NCBI GenBank assembly: GCA_003489345.1
Contig: DNIT01000136.1
Coordinates: forward strand, 3,240 to 12,860
Direction of reading: 5' to 3'
Length of the DNA: 9,621 nt
From: Pelotomaculum sp.
GTDB taxonomy: Bacteria; Bacillota; Desulfotomaculia; Desulfotomaculales; Pelotomaculaceae
The translations under genes and the position numbers were made by a program. Below, piece by piece: positions 1-6,695 of this stretch (position 1 is the first letter of the stretch; each line of letters begins with the position of its first letter). The notes below the pieces were generated by a model. It was not told where the DNA came from. It saw nothing but the letters and a program-made list of their open reading frames with translations, and searched no databases.

Positions 1-1383
1 TATGACCACCACATCACCCTTTTGGGCCATTCTGACAGCCAGCTGAATGGCGCGGCGCCGGTCCGGTTCAACTGTGTAGCTATTATTCTCCACCACGGGC
101 TCCAGTCCTTTCTTGATATCCCTGATAATGTCCAGCGGCGCCTCCGTACGCGGGTTATCTGAAGTAATCAGTACGTAATCACTATAACCGGCCGCTATCC
201 GGCCCATCAGGGGGCGCTTGGTACGGTCGCGGTCGCCGCCGCAGCCGAAGACCGTAATCAACTTGCCTGTCGTGATTGCACGCGCAGTCTTTAAGACATT
301 CTCCAGACCGTCCGGCGTGTGGGCATAGTCTATAATAACTGCAAAATCCTGACCCGCGTCAACCAGTTCAAAACGACCCGGGACACCCGGCATCCCTTCC
401 AGAGCTTTCTTGATAACCTCCACGGGTATACCCATTGCCGCACAGGCGGTAAAAGCAGCCAGGGTGTTGTACACATTAAAAAGTCCTGTTATTCGCAAAT
501 CCAGGGGGCACCGGCCCCATTTTCCGGTAACGGTAAAGCTGACCCCTCTGGCGCCGACATCGATATCCTCCGCCCGTACATCTGCGAAAGCTTTAATCCC
601 ATAGGTATACACCTCAACACCGTCTACGGCCTCGATGATAGACCGGGCGTAAGCGTCGTCGGCGTTCACCACCGCGCGTTTACCTCTCTTGGCGCCGGCT
701 TCCGCCAGTTTGCGAAACAGGGTCTGTTTCGCTTCCAGATAACTTTGCATATCAGAGTGAAAGTCAAGGTGATCCTGGGTCAGGTTGGTAAAGACGGCCG
801 TATCAAATTCACAACCGTCCACACGGTGCAGGGCCAGAGCGTGGGATGATACTTCCATCACACAGTCACTCACCTTTTCTGCCGCCATCTCGCGCAGGAG
901 TTCCTGCAGTTCCGTGGACTCCGGCGTGGTATGACTTACCGCCAGTTTTCTGGCCCCGATACGATTGTGAATTGTACCGACCAGACCGGTTTTACGGCCT
1001 GCCTCGTCAAGAACGGAGGCAATCAGGTTGGACGTGGTGGTTTTGCCGTTCGTTCCCGTTACACCAACCATTCTCATCTTGGTGGAGGGGTGGCCGTAAA
1101 AGCTGGCTGACATTAACGCCAGCGCCTGTCTGCTGTCTGCAACAAGCGCCCAAGCTACGTTTGGCGGTACGGCAACAGCTTTCTGCGCCACCACTGCGAC
1201 CGCTCCCTTTTCCACCGCCTGGAGTATATATTCGGCGCCGTCATGCTTATAGCCCTGCACCGCGACAAACAGAAAACCAGGCTCAACCTTACGGGAATCA
1301 TAGGTTATACCGGTAAGCACTGTATTCTGCGGACCGTCCGCGGCATGGACCTCGACCGATTCAAGCAATTCCTGAAAAAGCAC
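1..1383 (-). CDS. murE: MurE, UDP-MurNAc-tripeptide synthetase (meso-DAP adding), 3' end beyond window
   Basis: Cytoplasmic Mur ligase that adds the third stem-peptide residue to UDP-MurNAc-L-Ala-D-Glu using ATP. I translated this frame by hand: it is open for 461 codons from a GTG at 1383-1381 to the left edge. The start is preceded by an AGGGGG Shine-Dalgarno 7 nt upstream. Visible motifs are the Mur-ligase P-loop TGTNGKTTT (residues 109-117, K114), the TPES motif, SSHALAL, TNLTQDHLDFH, the YLEAK motif with the lysine that is carbamylated in the family (K219), and DNPR at 409-412. DNPR is the signature of the meso-diaminopimelate enzymes; lysine-adding enzymes differ there. Family length is about 490 residues, so roughly 30 C-terminal residues are missing because the window ends. 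It is the last dcw gene visible, separated from the PBP gene by 180 bp, an unusually wide gap for this cluster. Confidence 0.96.
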   Translation of the reverse strand, partial: MLFQELLESVEVHAADGPQNTVLTGITYDSRKVEPGFLFVAVQGYKHDGAEYILQAVEKGAVAVVAQKAVAVPPNVAWALVADSRQALALMSASFYGHPSTKMRMVGVTGTNGKTTTSNLIASVLDEAGRKTGLVGTIHNRIGARKLAVSHTTPESTELQELLREMAAEKVSDCVMEVSSHALALHRVDGCEFDTAVFTNLTQDHLDFHSDMQSYLEAKQTLFRKLAEAGAKRGKRAVVNADDAYARSIIEAVDGVEVYTYGIKAFADVRAEDIDVGARGVSFTVTGKWGRCPLDLRITGLFNVYNTLAAFTACAAMGIPVEVIKKALEGMPGVPGRFELVDAGQDFAVIIDYAHTPDGLENVLKTARAITTGKLITVFGCGGDRDRTKRPLMGRIAAGYSDYVLITSDNPRTEAPLDIIRDIKKGLEPVVENNSYTVEPDRRRAIQLAVRMAQKGDVVVI

Positions 1384-1563
1384 GTTGTCGCCCCCTAACT
1401 TTTAGGCATAGAGCCGCAAGTTATATATGGTATACTATTATTTCCATCTTTAGTTAAATTATTCCAGATACGATATCCACTGTTATAGTTGAAGAGGATG
1501 GCCCGTCTCCTGATCGAAACCCGGCCAACCTCTTGGTAACATAAAACCGTCTATTGGATATTG
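1384..1563 (-). promoter_or_regulatory. murE leader region with a strong hairpin (1496-1530)
   Basis: This 180-bp gap between the PBP stop and the murE start contains no gene. On the minus strand 1530-1496 forms a hairpin: GGTTGGCC pairs with GGCCATCC (7 of 8), then a small internal bulge, then GTTTC with GAGAC around a 6-nt loop. No T-run follows, so it is not a standard terminator. Downstream is an AT-rich stretch (about 1465-1410) with TATACC and TATATA sequences that could serve as a murE -10, but I find no convincing -35. The promoter is therefore only a possibility; the hairpin is directly visible. Confidence 0.4.
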
Positions 1564-3687
1564 TTAATCGTGTAATTCCTGTGGTTGAAAATCCACCGTA
1601 ATAGATGTACCTTTGGACACCCTGGCGCCGGGCGCCTCTTTTTGACCCACAGCAATACCACTGCCGGTCGGATTCAGGTGCAGACCCAGTTTTTCCAGGA
1701 TGCCGCCGGCCTCTTTGATGGTCAAACCTTTCAGGTCAGGTACGGTAACCTGGTCTGCCGGAACAGCCTCAGGCGGGTTCAGGCTGAGAATTACTGTGGT
1801 TCCGCTGAGCACCTCGGCGCCTCCGTTCGGGACCTGTTTATAGACAATATTCCCCTCACCCTGCACTTGTACGGCCAAACCGCTGTTATTCAACATCTTT
1901 TTGGCGTCTTCCAGCGGGTAATTAACCACGCTGGGTACAGTAGTTTTCAGTTTGGGCTCTTCAAAAATAAAGGGAGACTTCGGCTTCTCCAGTGCCGGTC
2001 TTTCAGGCACCTTCATGTAGCGCAGGGTGTCTGAAGCGATGGCTTTGAAAACAGGAGCGGCTACCTGGCTCCCGTAATAGTTTCCTCCCTGGGGCTCGGC
2101 GACCATCACCAGGCAGGCCAGTTGCGGATCGTCGGCAGGAGCAAAGCCCATAAAAGAAGCCACATATTTACCGTCGGCATAGCCGCCTCTCTCAACAACT
2201 TGGGCCGTACCGGTTTTTCCCGCCGCCCCGTAACCATCCACGAAAGCGTTCCGGCCAGATCCTTTAAGGACTACATTTTTCAGAAGGCGCATCAAGGTCT
2301 GAGCGGTATTGTTCGAGATCACCTGCCGGACAGGCTCAGTCTTAAATTCCTTGATCACTTTGCCGTTCGTATCGGTAACTGATTTAACCAGGCTCGGTTT
2401 CAGCAGAAGCCCACCGTTGGCCACAGCCGACGCGGCGGTTATCAACTGAATGGGCGTCACGGCAATGGACTGGCCAATAGACATGGTGGCTATGTCCAGG
2501 TCGGTAGCCTCATTCTCCGGGATCTGGATGCCAACTGCCTCGCCGGGCAGGCAGATCGAAGTCTTGTCGCCAAGTCCGAAGGCGTTAATATATTTATAAA
2601 ATTTTTCCTTGCCCAGGTTTAAGCCTACTGTTACGAAACCCGGGTTGCAGGAATTTTGCACTACCTCTTCAAAAGTCTGGGAACCGTGCCCCCCATCATA
2701 CCAGCAATGGATCGTGCGGTCAGCCACCTTGATATAGCCGGGATCAAAGAAGGTGTCGGATGTCCTTACCACCCCCTCTTCCAGTGCGGCTGCAGCGGTT
2801 ATAATTTTAAAAGTGGAACCCGGTTCATAATTATAATAAATGCCGGGGTTGTGATCCCAGACATCCTGGGGAGACTTCTGCCAGTCTCCGGGATTAAAAG
2901 TCGGCCGGTTGCCCATAGCCAATATTTCACCTGTTTTCGGATCCATTACAATGATGACCGCCAGCTTCGGGTGATGCTGTTCGACAATCTTGTCCAGTTC
3001 TCTTTCCACAAAAAACTGGATAGTTTGGTCAATCGTCAGTACGAGGTTATGGCCCGGCACAGGTGGGATGAACTGGTGAAGCGCCTGGGGAATGTTATTG
3101 CCCACGGCATCTTTTTCGATGACAATACGTCCCGGCGTACCCTTCAGCTCATTGTCGTAGACGCTTTCCAGCCCGGTCAGGCCCTGGTTGTCATCACCGG
3201 CAAAACCCAGGACATGGGCAGCCAGGTTCTCCTGGCGGTAAAAGCGCTGGTTTTCTTCCACCAACTCAACCCCGCTAATATTTAAGGACTTTAAGTTTTG
3301 GGACGCCTGGTAATCGATTCGCCTTTTGAGCCAGACAAAGCCCACATTTTGCGTGAGCTTCTTGTAGACGTCCTCCTTATCCATACCAAGGGCCAGGGCA
3401 ATCTTGTCGGCCGCATCCCGTTTGTCCTCAATTTGGGGGGGGAAGGCGTAAGCGGAATCAACACTGACACTGGTTACCAGTTCCTGACCGTTGCGATCAA
3501 ATATGGTCCCCCGCTTGGCCTCCACCGGAACATCCCGCATACGAACCTCAAGAGCTTCCTGCCTGAGCCGATCTCCTTCAACCAGCTGGAGCCAACCCAG
3601 CCGGAGTATTAAAATAAGAAACATTCCTCCCGCTATCAGAAAGAGTCCGGTTATTCTTTTCCGGATTAAGAGATTCGTTGTCTGCAT
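1564..3687 (-). CDS. ftsI: Class B penicillin-binding protein (FtsI/PBP2B/SpoVD type) with two PASTA domains
   Basis: Membrane-anchored peptidoglycan DD-transpeptidase that crosslinks septal (or spore) wall. The protein has 707 residues: a short cytoplasmic N-terminus, one membrane segment at about 12-32, a PBP dimerisation domain at about 55-210, a transpeptidase domain at about 240-555, and two C-terminal PASTA repeats at about 582-637 and 647-702. All three catalytic motifs are present: SxxK as STFK (S291-K294), SxN as SCN (346-348) and KTG (491-493). The ATG at 3687 has an AAGGGGG Shine-Dalgarno 7 nt upstream. The gene lies between ftsL and murE, where Bacillus subtilis carries both pbpB and spoVD; only one is present here. 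Length and the two PASTA repeats resemble PBP2B (about 716 aa) more than SpoVD (about 646 aa, one PASTA). I cannot tell whether it serves division, sporulation or both. Confidence 0.95.
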   Translation of the reverse strand: MQTTNLLIRKRITGLFLIAGGMFLILILRLGWLQLVEGDRLRQEALEVRMRDVPVEAKRGTIFDRNGQELVTSVSVDSAYAFPPQIEDKRDAADKIALALGMDKEDVYKKLTQNVGFVWLKRRIDYQASQNLKSLNISGVELVEENQRFYRQENLAAHVLGFAGDDNQGLTGLESVYDNELKGTPGRIVIEKDAVGNNIPQALHQFIPPVPGHNLVLTIDQTIQFFVERELDKIVEQHHPKLAVIIVMDPKTGEILAMGNRPTFNPGDWQKSPQDVWDHNPGIYYNYEPGSTFKIITAAAALEEGVVRTSDTFFDPGYIKVADRTIHCWYDGGHGSQTFEEVVQNSCNPGFVTVGLNLGKEKFYKYINAFGLGDKTSICLPGEAVGIQIPENEATDLDIATMSIGQSIAVTPIQLITAASAVANGGLLLKPSLVKSVTDTNGKVIKEFKTEPVRQVISNNTAQTLMRLLKNVVLKGSGRNAFVDGYGAAGKTGTAQVVERGGYADGKYVASFMGFAPADDPQLACLVMVAEPQGGNYYGSQVAAPVFKAIASDTLRYMKVPERPALEKPKSPFIFEEPKLKTTVPSVVNYPLEDAKKMLNNSGLAVQVQGEGNIVYKQVPNGGAEVLSGTTVILSLNPPEAVPADQVTVPDLKGLTIKEAGGILEKLGLHLNPTGSGIAVGQKEAPGARVSKGTSITVDFQPQELHD

Positions 3688-4210
3688 ATGTTACCCCCTT
3701 GGAGCCTGCCCCGATATTATGACCCGGCCAGGTCTTGTTTTCCAACCGGTTAACAAGCTCGTTGAATGCTCTGACCAGAAGGCTCCCGCCATCACCGTCA
3801 AGGGGGTTGCCGGCGGCTTTCGCACCGGCATCGGGCAGCGGCTGCGTCCTGTCGGCAACAGCCAACATAAGTACATTACTGCTGTCCGGCTTGACCATTC
3901 CTAGTTTATTGACTGCCAGCGTCTCGACCCGATCCAGCGAAGCCAGTTGTTGGACTCTCTCATCCAGGTCATGGTTTTCCACCCTTAAGACGGCCAGCTC
4001 TTGTTGCAAACTGCTGATCTGATACCCAAGCTTAAATACTCTGGCTTGAAAATATGTGATCATGATACCAAGGGTAAAACCCAATAAGATCATCCCAATC
4101 AGCAAAAACCTGGGCCCCCTTGACGAGCGCTTAAGCCTGCGATTTTTCTTCGGTCTGGGCCGATCCGCCGACAACCCATAGAAGCCTGTCTTATCCTGAG
4201 CTACGATCAA
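3578..4210 (-). CDS. ftsL: FtsL/DivIC-like division protein with long C-terminal tail overlapping the PBP gene
   Basis: Bitopic division protein expected to form a coiled coil with DivIC/FtsB partners and support the septal PBP. Of 210 residues, about 1-33 are basic and cytoplasmic, 34-54 form one membrane segment, and about 58-90 are a coiled coil. The conserved end LASLDRVETLAVNKLGMVKP (about 89-108) is typical of the septum-formation-initiator/FtsL family. The start is TTG at 4210, chosen because GGAGGT (cctcc at 4221-4225) lies 9-10 nt upstream. The family core is complete by about residue 118. The remaining 90 residues are a Gly/Asn/Ser-rich extension with one amphipathic helix (about 143-156). 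The last 36 codons overlap the start of the PBP gene by 110 bp, far more than usual in this cluster. Either the tail is real and the genes are translationally coupled, or a frameshift has lengthened the frame. Confidence 0.85.
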   Translation of the reverse strand: MIVAQDKTGFYGLSADRPRPKKNRRLKRSSRGPRFLLIGMILLGFTLGIMITYFQARVFKLGYQISSLQQELAVLRVENHDLDERVQQLASLDRVETLAVNKLGMVKPDSSNVLMLAVADRTQPLPDAGAKAAGNPLDGDGGSLLVRAFNELVNRLENKTWPGHNIGAGSKGVTYADNESLNPEKNNRTLSDSGRNVSYFNTPAGLAPAG

Positions 4211-4288
4211 TATTATTCAACCTCCGGAGTGAATAGAACTTCAGCCAAGGTAGATTGTTCCATGATCGCCTTGATAGTGATTCATCTT

Positions 4289-5224
4289 TTAAACTTTTTC
4301 ACCTATTCTAAGTTTGGCGCTTCTAGCCCTGGGGTTAACCGCCAATTCCTCTTCTGATGGGAGAACCGGCCTGGTTGTTACAATCTGCAGCGTCTTTTTA
4401 CGCCCGCAAACACACACCGGAAAATCCCGCGGACAAATGCAGGGCGAGGCCAGTTCCCGAAACAGGTCCTTAATAATCCGGTCTTCCAAAGAGTGAAAGG
4501 TAATTACACAAACCCGTCCGCCGGGTTTTAAGACATGCACGGCTGATTCGACGGCGGCCTTTAAAATCTCCAGCTCACCGTTTACAGCTATGCGCAAGGC
4601 CTGAAAAGTACGTTTAGCCGGGTGGGGACCTTCCCGCCTGGCCCCGGCGGGTACCGCTTTTTTGATCACTTCAACCAGTGCCCCGGTTGTTTCAATGGGG
4701 CGCCGCTTTCTCTCCTCACCTATAAATTCCGCAATCCTGGAGGCCCAGCGCTCTTCCCCGTATTTTCTGATTGTTTCAGTCAGTTCCTCTACTGTCATAT
4801 TGTTAACCAGCATCCCGGCCGTGATTTCACGCTCCGGATCCATTCTCATATCCAACGGGGCATCATGCTGGTAGCTGAATCCCCTGGCCGGGTTGTCAAG
4901 CTGGTAAGAGGATGTTCCAAGATCAAATAAAACTCCGTCTACGGTCAGAATACCAAGGTCGTCCAACAGTTCAGCCAACCGGCTGAAGTTGGATCTGACC
5001 AAAATCATCCTTGGCTTATAGGAAATCAGCCTTTTCCCCGCAGCAAGAATCGCCTCCGGATCCTGATCCAAAGCCACCAAGCGGCCGTCCGGTCCACTTC
5101 CTTCAAGAATCAGTTCACTGTGACCGCCCCCACCCAGAGTGCAATCCACATAAACACCGCCCGGCTTGAGTTTAAGCCCCCTGACAACTTCAGCGGGTAA
5201 GACCGGCAGGTGACTGAAATCCAT
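4289..5224 (-). CDS. rsmH: RsmH, 16S rRNA (cytosine-1402 N4) methyltransferase (MraW)
   Basis: SAM-dependent enzyme that N4-methylates C1402 in the P site of 16S rRNA; it is the second gene of the dcw cluster. The protein has 311 residues with the family N-terminus HLPVLPAEVV, the SAM-binding loop DCTLGGGGHS (27-36), acidic D53/D55 in ALDQD, the DLGTSS motif (101-106; usually DLGVSS), HPAKRTFQALRIAVN and TFHSLEDRIIK. A CxC...CxC cluster (CICPRDFPVCVCG) near the C-terminus is common in Firmicutes members. The frame is open to 5296, which would overlap mraZ. I chose ATG 5224 because a near-perfect AAAGGAGG sits just upstream and the family begins with M-x-F-x-H-x-PV. It follows mraZ by 61 nt. 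Confidence 0.96.
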   Translation of the reverse strand: MDFSHLPVLPAEVVRGLKLKPGGVYVDCTLGGGGHSELILEGSGPDGRLVALDQDPEAILAAGKRLISYKPRMILVRSNFSRLAELLDDLGILTVDGVLFDLGTSSYQLDNPARGFSYQHDAPLDMRMDPEREITAGMLVNNMTVEELTETIRKYGEERWASRIAEFIGEERKRRPIETTGALVEVIKKAVPAGARREGPHPAKRTFQALRIAVNGELEILKAAVESAVHVLKPGGRVCVITFHSLEDRIIKDLFRELASPCICPRDFPVCVCGRKKTLQIVTTRPVLPSEEELAVNPRARSAKLRIGEKV

Positions 5225-5228
5225 AAAT

Positions 5229-5236
5229 CCTCCTTT
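5229..5236 (-). promoter_or_regulatory. rsmH ribosome-binding site that decides the start
   Basis: AAAGGAGG on the minus strand, 4 nt before ATG 5224. It is the strongest Shine-Dalgarno in the window and favours this internal ATG over the upstream start at 5296. Confidence 0.85.
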
Positions 5237-5285
5237 AAAGCCTTTACTTACCAATAAACCCCAGTTAAAATATAAACCAACCCGG

Positions 5286-5723
5286 TCAAATATCAAGGTT
5301 TAAATCCACAATTTTTTCAGCAATTTCCTCATAAGAAGAAGCCGCCTGGCTACTATAATTTTCCCACTGGTCGCTGGCCCAAATTTCCACGCGCGATGAA
5401 ACTCCGATTACCACCACGTCCTTTTCCAGGCGGGCGTAATCACGTAAGTTTCCCGGGATTAATATTCTCCCCTGTTTATCAATTTCACATTCGGCGGCTC
5501 CTGAGAAAAAAAACCGAACAAAGGCCCGGGCATCACCCTTTGTAAAGGGCAAGTACTTCAGTTTTTGCTCAAGCGTATCCCATTCAGGTTGCGGGTAAGC
5601 AAAAAGACATCCGTCGAGACCTTTTGTCAACACAAAATGGTCCCCCAGGCCTTGTCGGAAGCGGGCTGGGATAAAGAGTCTTCCTTTGTTGTCTATTGCA
5701 TGCTGGTATTCACCCATGAACAT
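5286..5723 (-). CDS. mraZ: MraZ, transcriptional regulator of the dcw operon
   Basis: DNA-binding protein of the SpoVT/AbrB-like fold that forms a ring and represses its own operon by binding direct repeats at the promoter. The 145-residue protein has the two expected half-domains, each with the DxxGR signature: DNKGRLFIPARFR (11-23) and DKQGRILIPGNLR (82-94). This is the usual family length. Starts at ATG 5723 and ATG 5717 are both possible (MFMGEY). A GGAG about 9 nt before 5723 favours the first. It is the first gene of the dcw unit, and a promoter with three 10-bp-spaced MraZ-type boxes lies directly upstream. Confidence 0.96.
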   Translation of the reverse strand: MFMGEYQHAIDNKGRLFIPARFRQGLGDHFVLTKGLDGCLFAYPQPEWDTLEQKLKYLPFTKGDARAFVRFFFSGAAECEIDKQGRILIPGNLRDYARLEKDVVVIGVSSRVEIWASDQWENYSSQAASSYEEIAEKIVDLNLDI

Positions 5724-5750
5724 GGCAGGCAGCTCCAGTACGCTTCAATT

Positions 5751-5780
5751 GACACCACTAATCACCACTTTAACCCACTT
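5751..5780 (-). promoter_or_regulatory. MraZ operator: three GTGG boxes with 10-bp period
   Basis: On the minus strand three consecutive 10-mers read AAGTGGGTTA, AAGTGGTGAT and TAGTGGTGTC, with AGTGG repeated exactly every 10 bp (CCACT on plus at 5755, 5765, 5775). MraZ is known to bind TGGG-type direct repeats spaced 10 bp at mraZ promoters. The boxes start about 5 bp after the -10, so they cover the expected transcription start, which suits autorepression. The periodicity is seen directly; binding is inferred. Confidence 0.8.
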
Positions 5781-5784
5781 ATTC

Positions 5785-5814
5785 TATATATGAAGACGAT
5801 ATCCTTCATGTAAA
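5785..5814 (-). promoter_or_regulatory. Candidate sigma-A promoter of the dcw operon
   Basis: Minus strand: -35 TTTACA (5814-5809; 5 of 6 to TTGACA), 18-bp spacer, -10 TATATA (5790-5785; 4 of 6). An alternative -10, TAGAAT, overlaps it slightly downstream with a longer spacer. The transcription start would fall near 5777, inside the MraZ boxes, giving an mraZ leader of about 50 nt. Confidence 0.5.
5790..5809. repeat. Inverted repeat inside the dcw promoter spacer
   Basis: ATGAAG (5790-5795) and CTTCAT (5804-5809) flank an 8-bp centre containing GATATC. The repeat fills the spacer between the candidate -35 and -10, the position of many operators. It could bind a second dimeric regulator, or be chance in AT-rich DNA. 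Confidence 0.4.
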
Positions 5815-5845
5815 ACACATTTTTATTTATTTTTTTATCCAGCAA

Positions 5846-5872
5846 CAAAAAGGGCCGCAACTGGGCGACCCT
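5846..5872 (-). terminator. Rho-independent terminator of the methyltransferase-PHP operon
   Basis: Minus strand: stem AGGGTCGC (5872-5865) pairs with GCGGCCCT (5858-5851), eight pairs including one G-U, around a 6-nt loop, followed by a T-run and TTG. It lies 17 nt past the PHP gene stop and separates that operon from the dcw promoter. Confidence 0.85.
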
Positions 5873-5889
5873 AATTCTTCTGAAGCCGG

Positions 5890-6693
5890 TTATACTCTGA
5901 TCAAATTCCTCTTCCGTCGATTAAATGAAGTGATTTCCCTGTACCCGGCTGCTCTTACCAGCTTCAGGGCCTCATCCAGACCCGCGCCAACCTGATCGGG
6001 CGCATGGGCGTCCGACCCCAGAGTTACGGGAATGCCATGCCGGTAAAATATCGCCAGCAGGGAGGGAGCCGGATATATTTCCAGGGCCGGATACCTGAGC
6101 CCGGCCGAATTCACCTCCACGCAAACCCCGGCCTTCTTAAAAGCCCGCGCCGTTTCTTCATAGAGAGGTGACAGGTCACGCTCCGGGCGAAAACCGAATT
6201 TTTTGATCAGGTCAGGGTGGGCCATAACATCAAAAAGCCCGGTCAGGGCTGCCCGCTGGACAAGTTTAAAATACTGCTCGTAGACTGTCCCCAACTCCCT
6301 TTTGCTGTACTCCCCTATTTCAGCAGGGTTGTCAAACCCCCACCCGTCAATAAAGTGCACCGAGCCGGTGATATAATCAAAAGGGCAGGCGGCAAGCTTT
6401 GAAGCCAGCTTTTTCTCGAAGCCGGGGACATAATCTACCTCTATTCCAAGTTTTACTTTAATAGGTGATACCCCGGCGCCCTGTTTTACCAGCTCCACAT
6501 AAAGCGGGAGTTGGTTTTCGGACATGGCATAATCCGGAATGGTTTCTCCCGGAGCCAGGAAATAAAGTGGAAAGTGATCGGAAAATCCAACTTCTTTTAT
6601 CCCTTTCCTGACAGCCTGGTCCAGGTAGTCCTCGAGCCTGCCGGAGGCATGACCGCACAGGTTGGTGTGCAGGTGGTAATCTACAGGTATCAC
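5890..6693 (-). CDS. PHP-domain phosphoesterase, histidinol-phosphatase (HisJ) family
   Basis: Metal-dependent phosphoesterase of the PHP fold. Relatives dephosphorylate L-histidinol phosphate in histidine synthesis, but annotations in this family are often by similarity only. The 267-residue protein is complete and carries the PHP metal motifs in order: HLH (H7, H9) with H15, SDH (D39-H40), GIEVD (E85), SVHF (H113), AHPD (H159), EVNSAG (193-198) and GSDAH (D228, H230). Length matches the HisJ family. The start is GTG 6693, 2 nt after the stop of the methyltransferase-like gene, so translation is probably coupled. A weak AAAGGAA lies about 10 nt upstream. No histidine-pathway gene is nearby, so a role on another phosphate ester remains possible. 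A terminator follows at once. Confidence 0.85.
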   Translation of the reverse strand: MIPVDYHLHTNLCGHASGRLEDYLDQAVRKGIKEVGFSDHFPLYFLAPGETIPDYAMSENQLPLYVELVKQGAGVSPIKVKLGIEVDYVPGFEKKLASKLAACPFDYITGSVHFIDGWGFDNPAEIGEYSKRELGTVYEQYFKLVQRAALTGLFDVMAHPDLIKKFGFRPERDLSPLYEETARAFKKAGVCVEVNSAGLRYPALEIYPAPSLLAIFYRHGIPVTLGSDAHAPDQVGAGLDEALKLVRAAGYREITSFNRRKRNLIRV

Positions 6694-6695
6694 TT

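Noticed and set aside
2656..3285. Long plus-strand open frame (209 codons), and similar plus-strand frames at 319-849, 846-1316 and 7374-7799
   Set aside because: Each lies antisense to a well-supported minus-strand gene (PBP, murE, MetE-like), lacks recognisable motifs, and is explained by codon bias of the real gene.
5225..5296. Upstream start for rsmH at 5296
   Set aside because: It would add a non-conserved segment and overlap mraZ, while a near-perfect AAAGGAGG directs ATG 5224.
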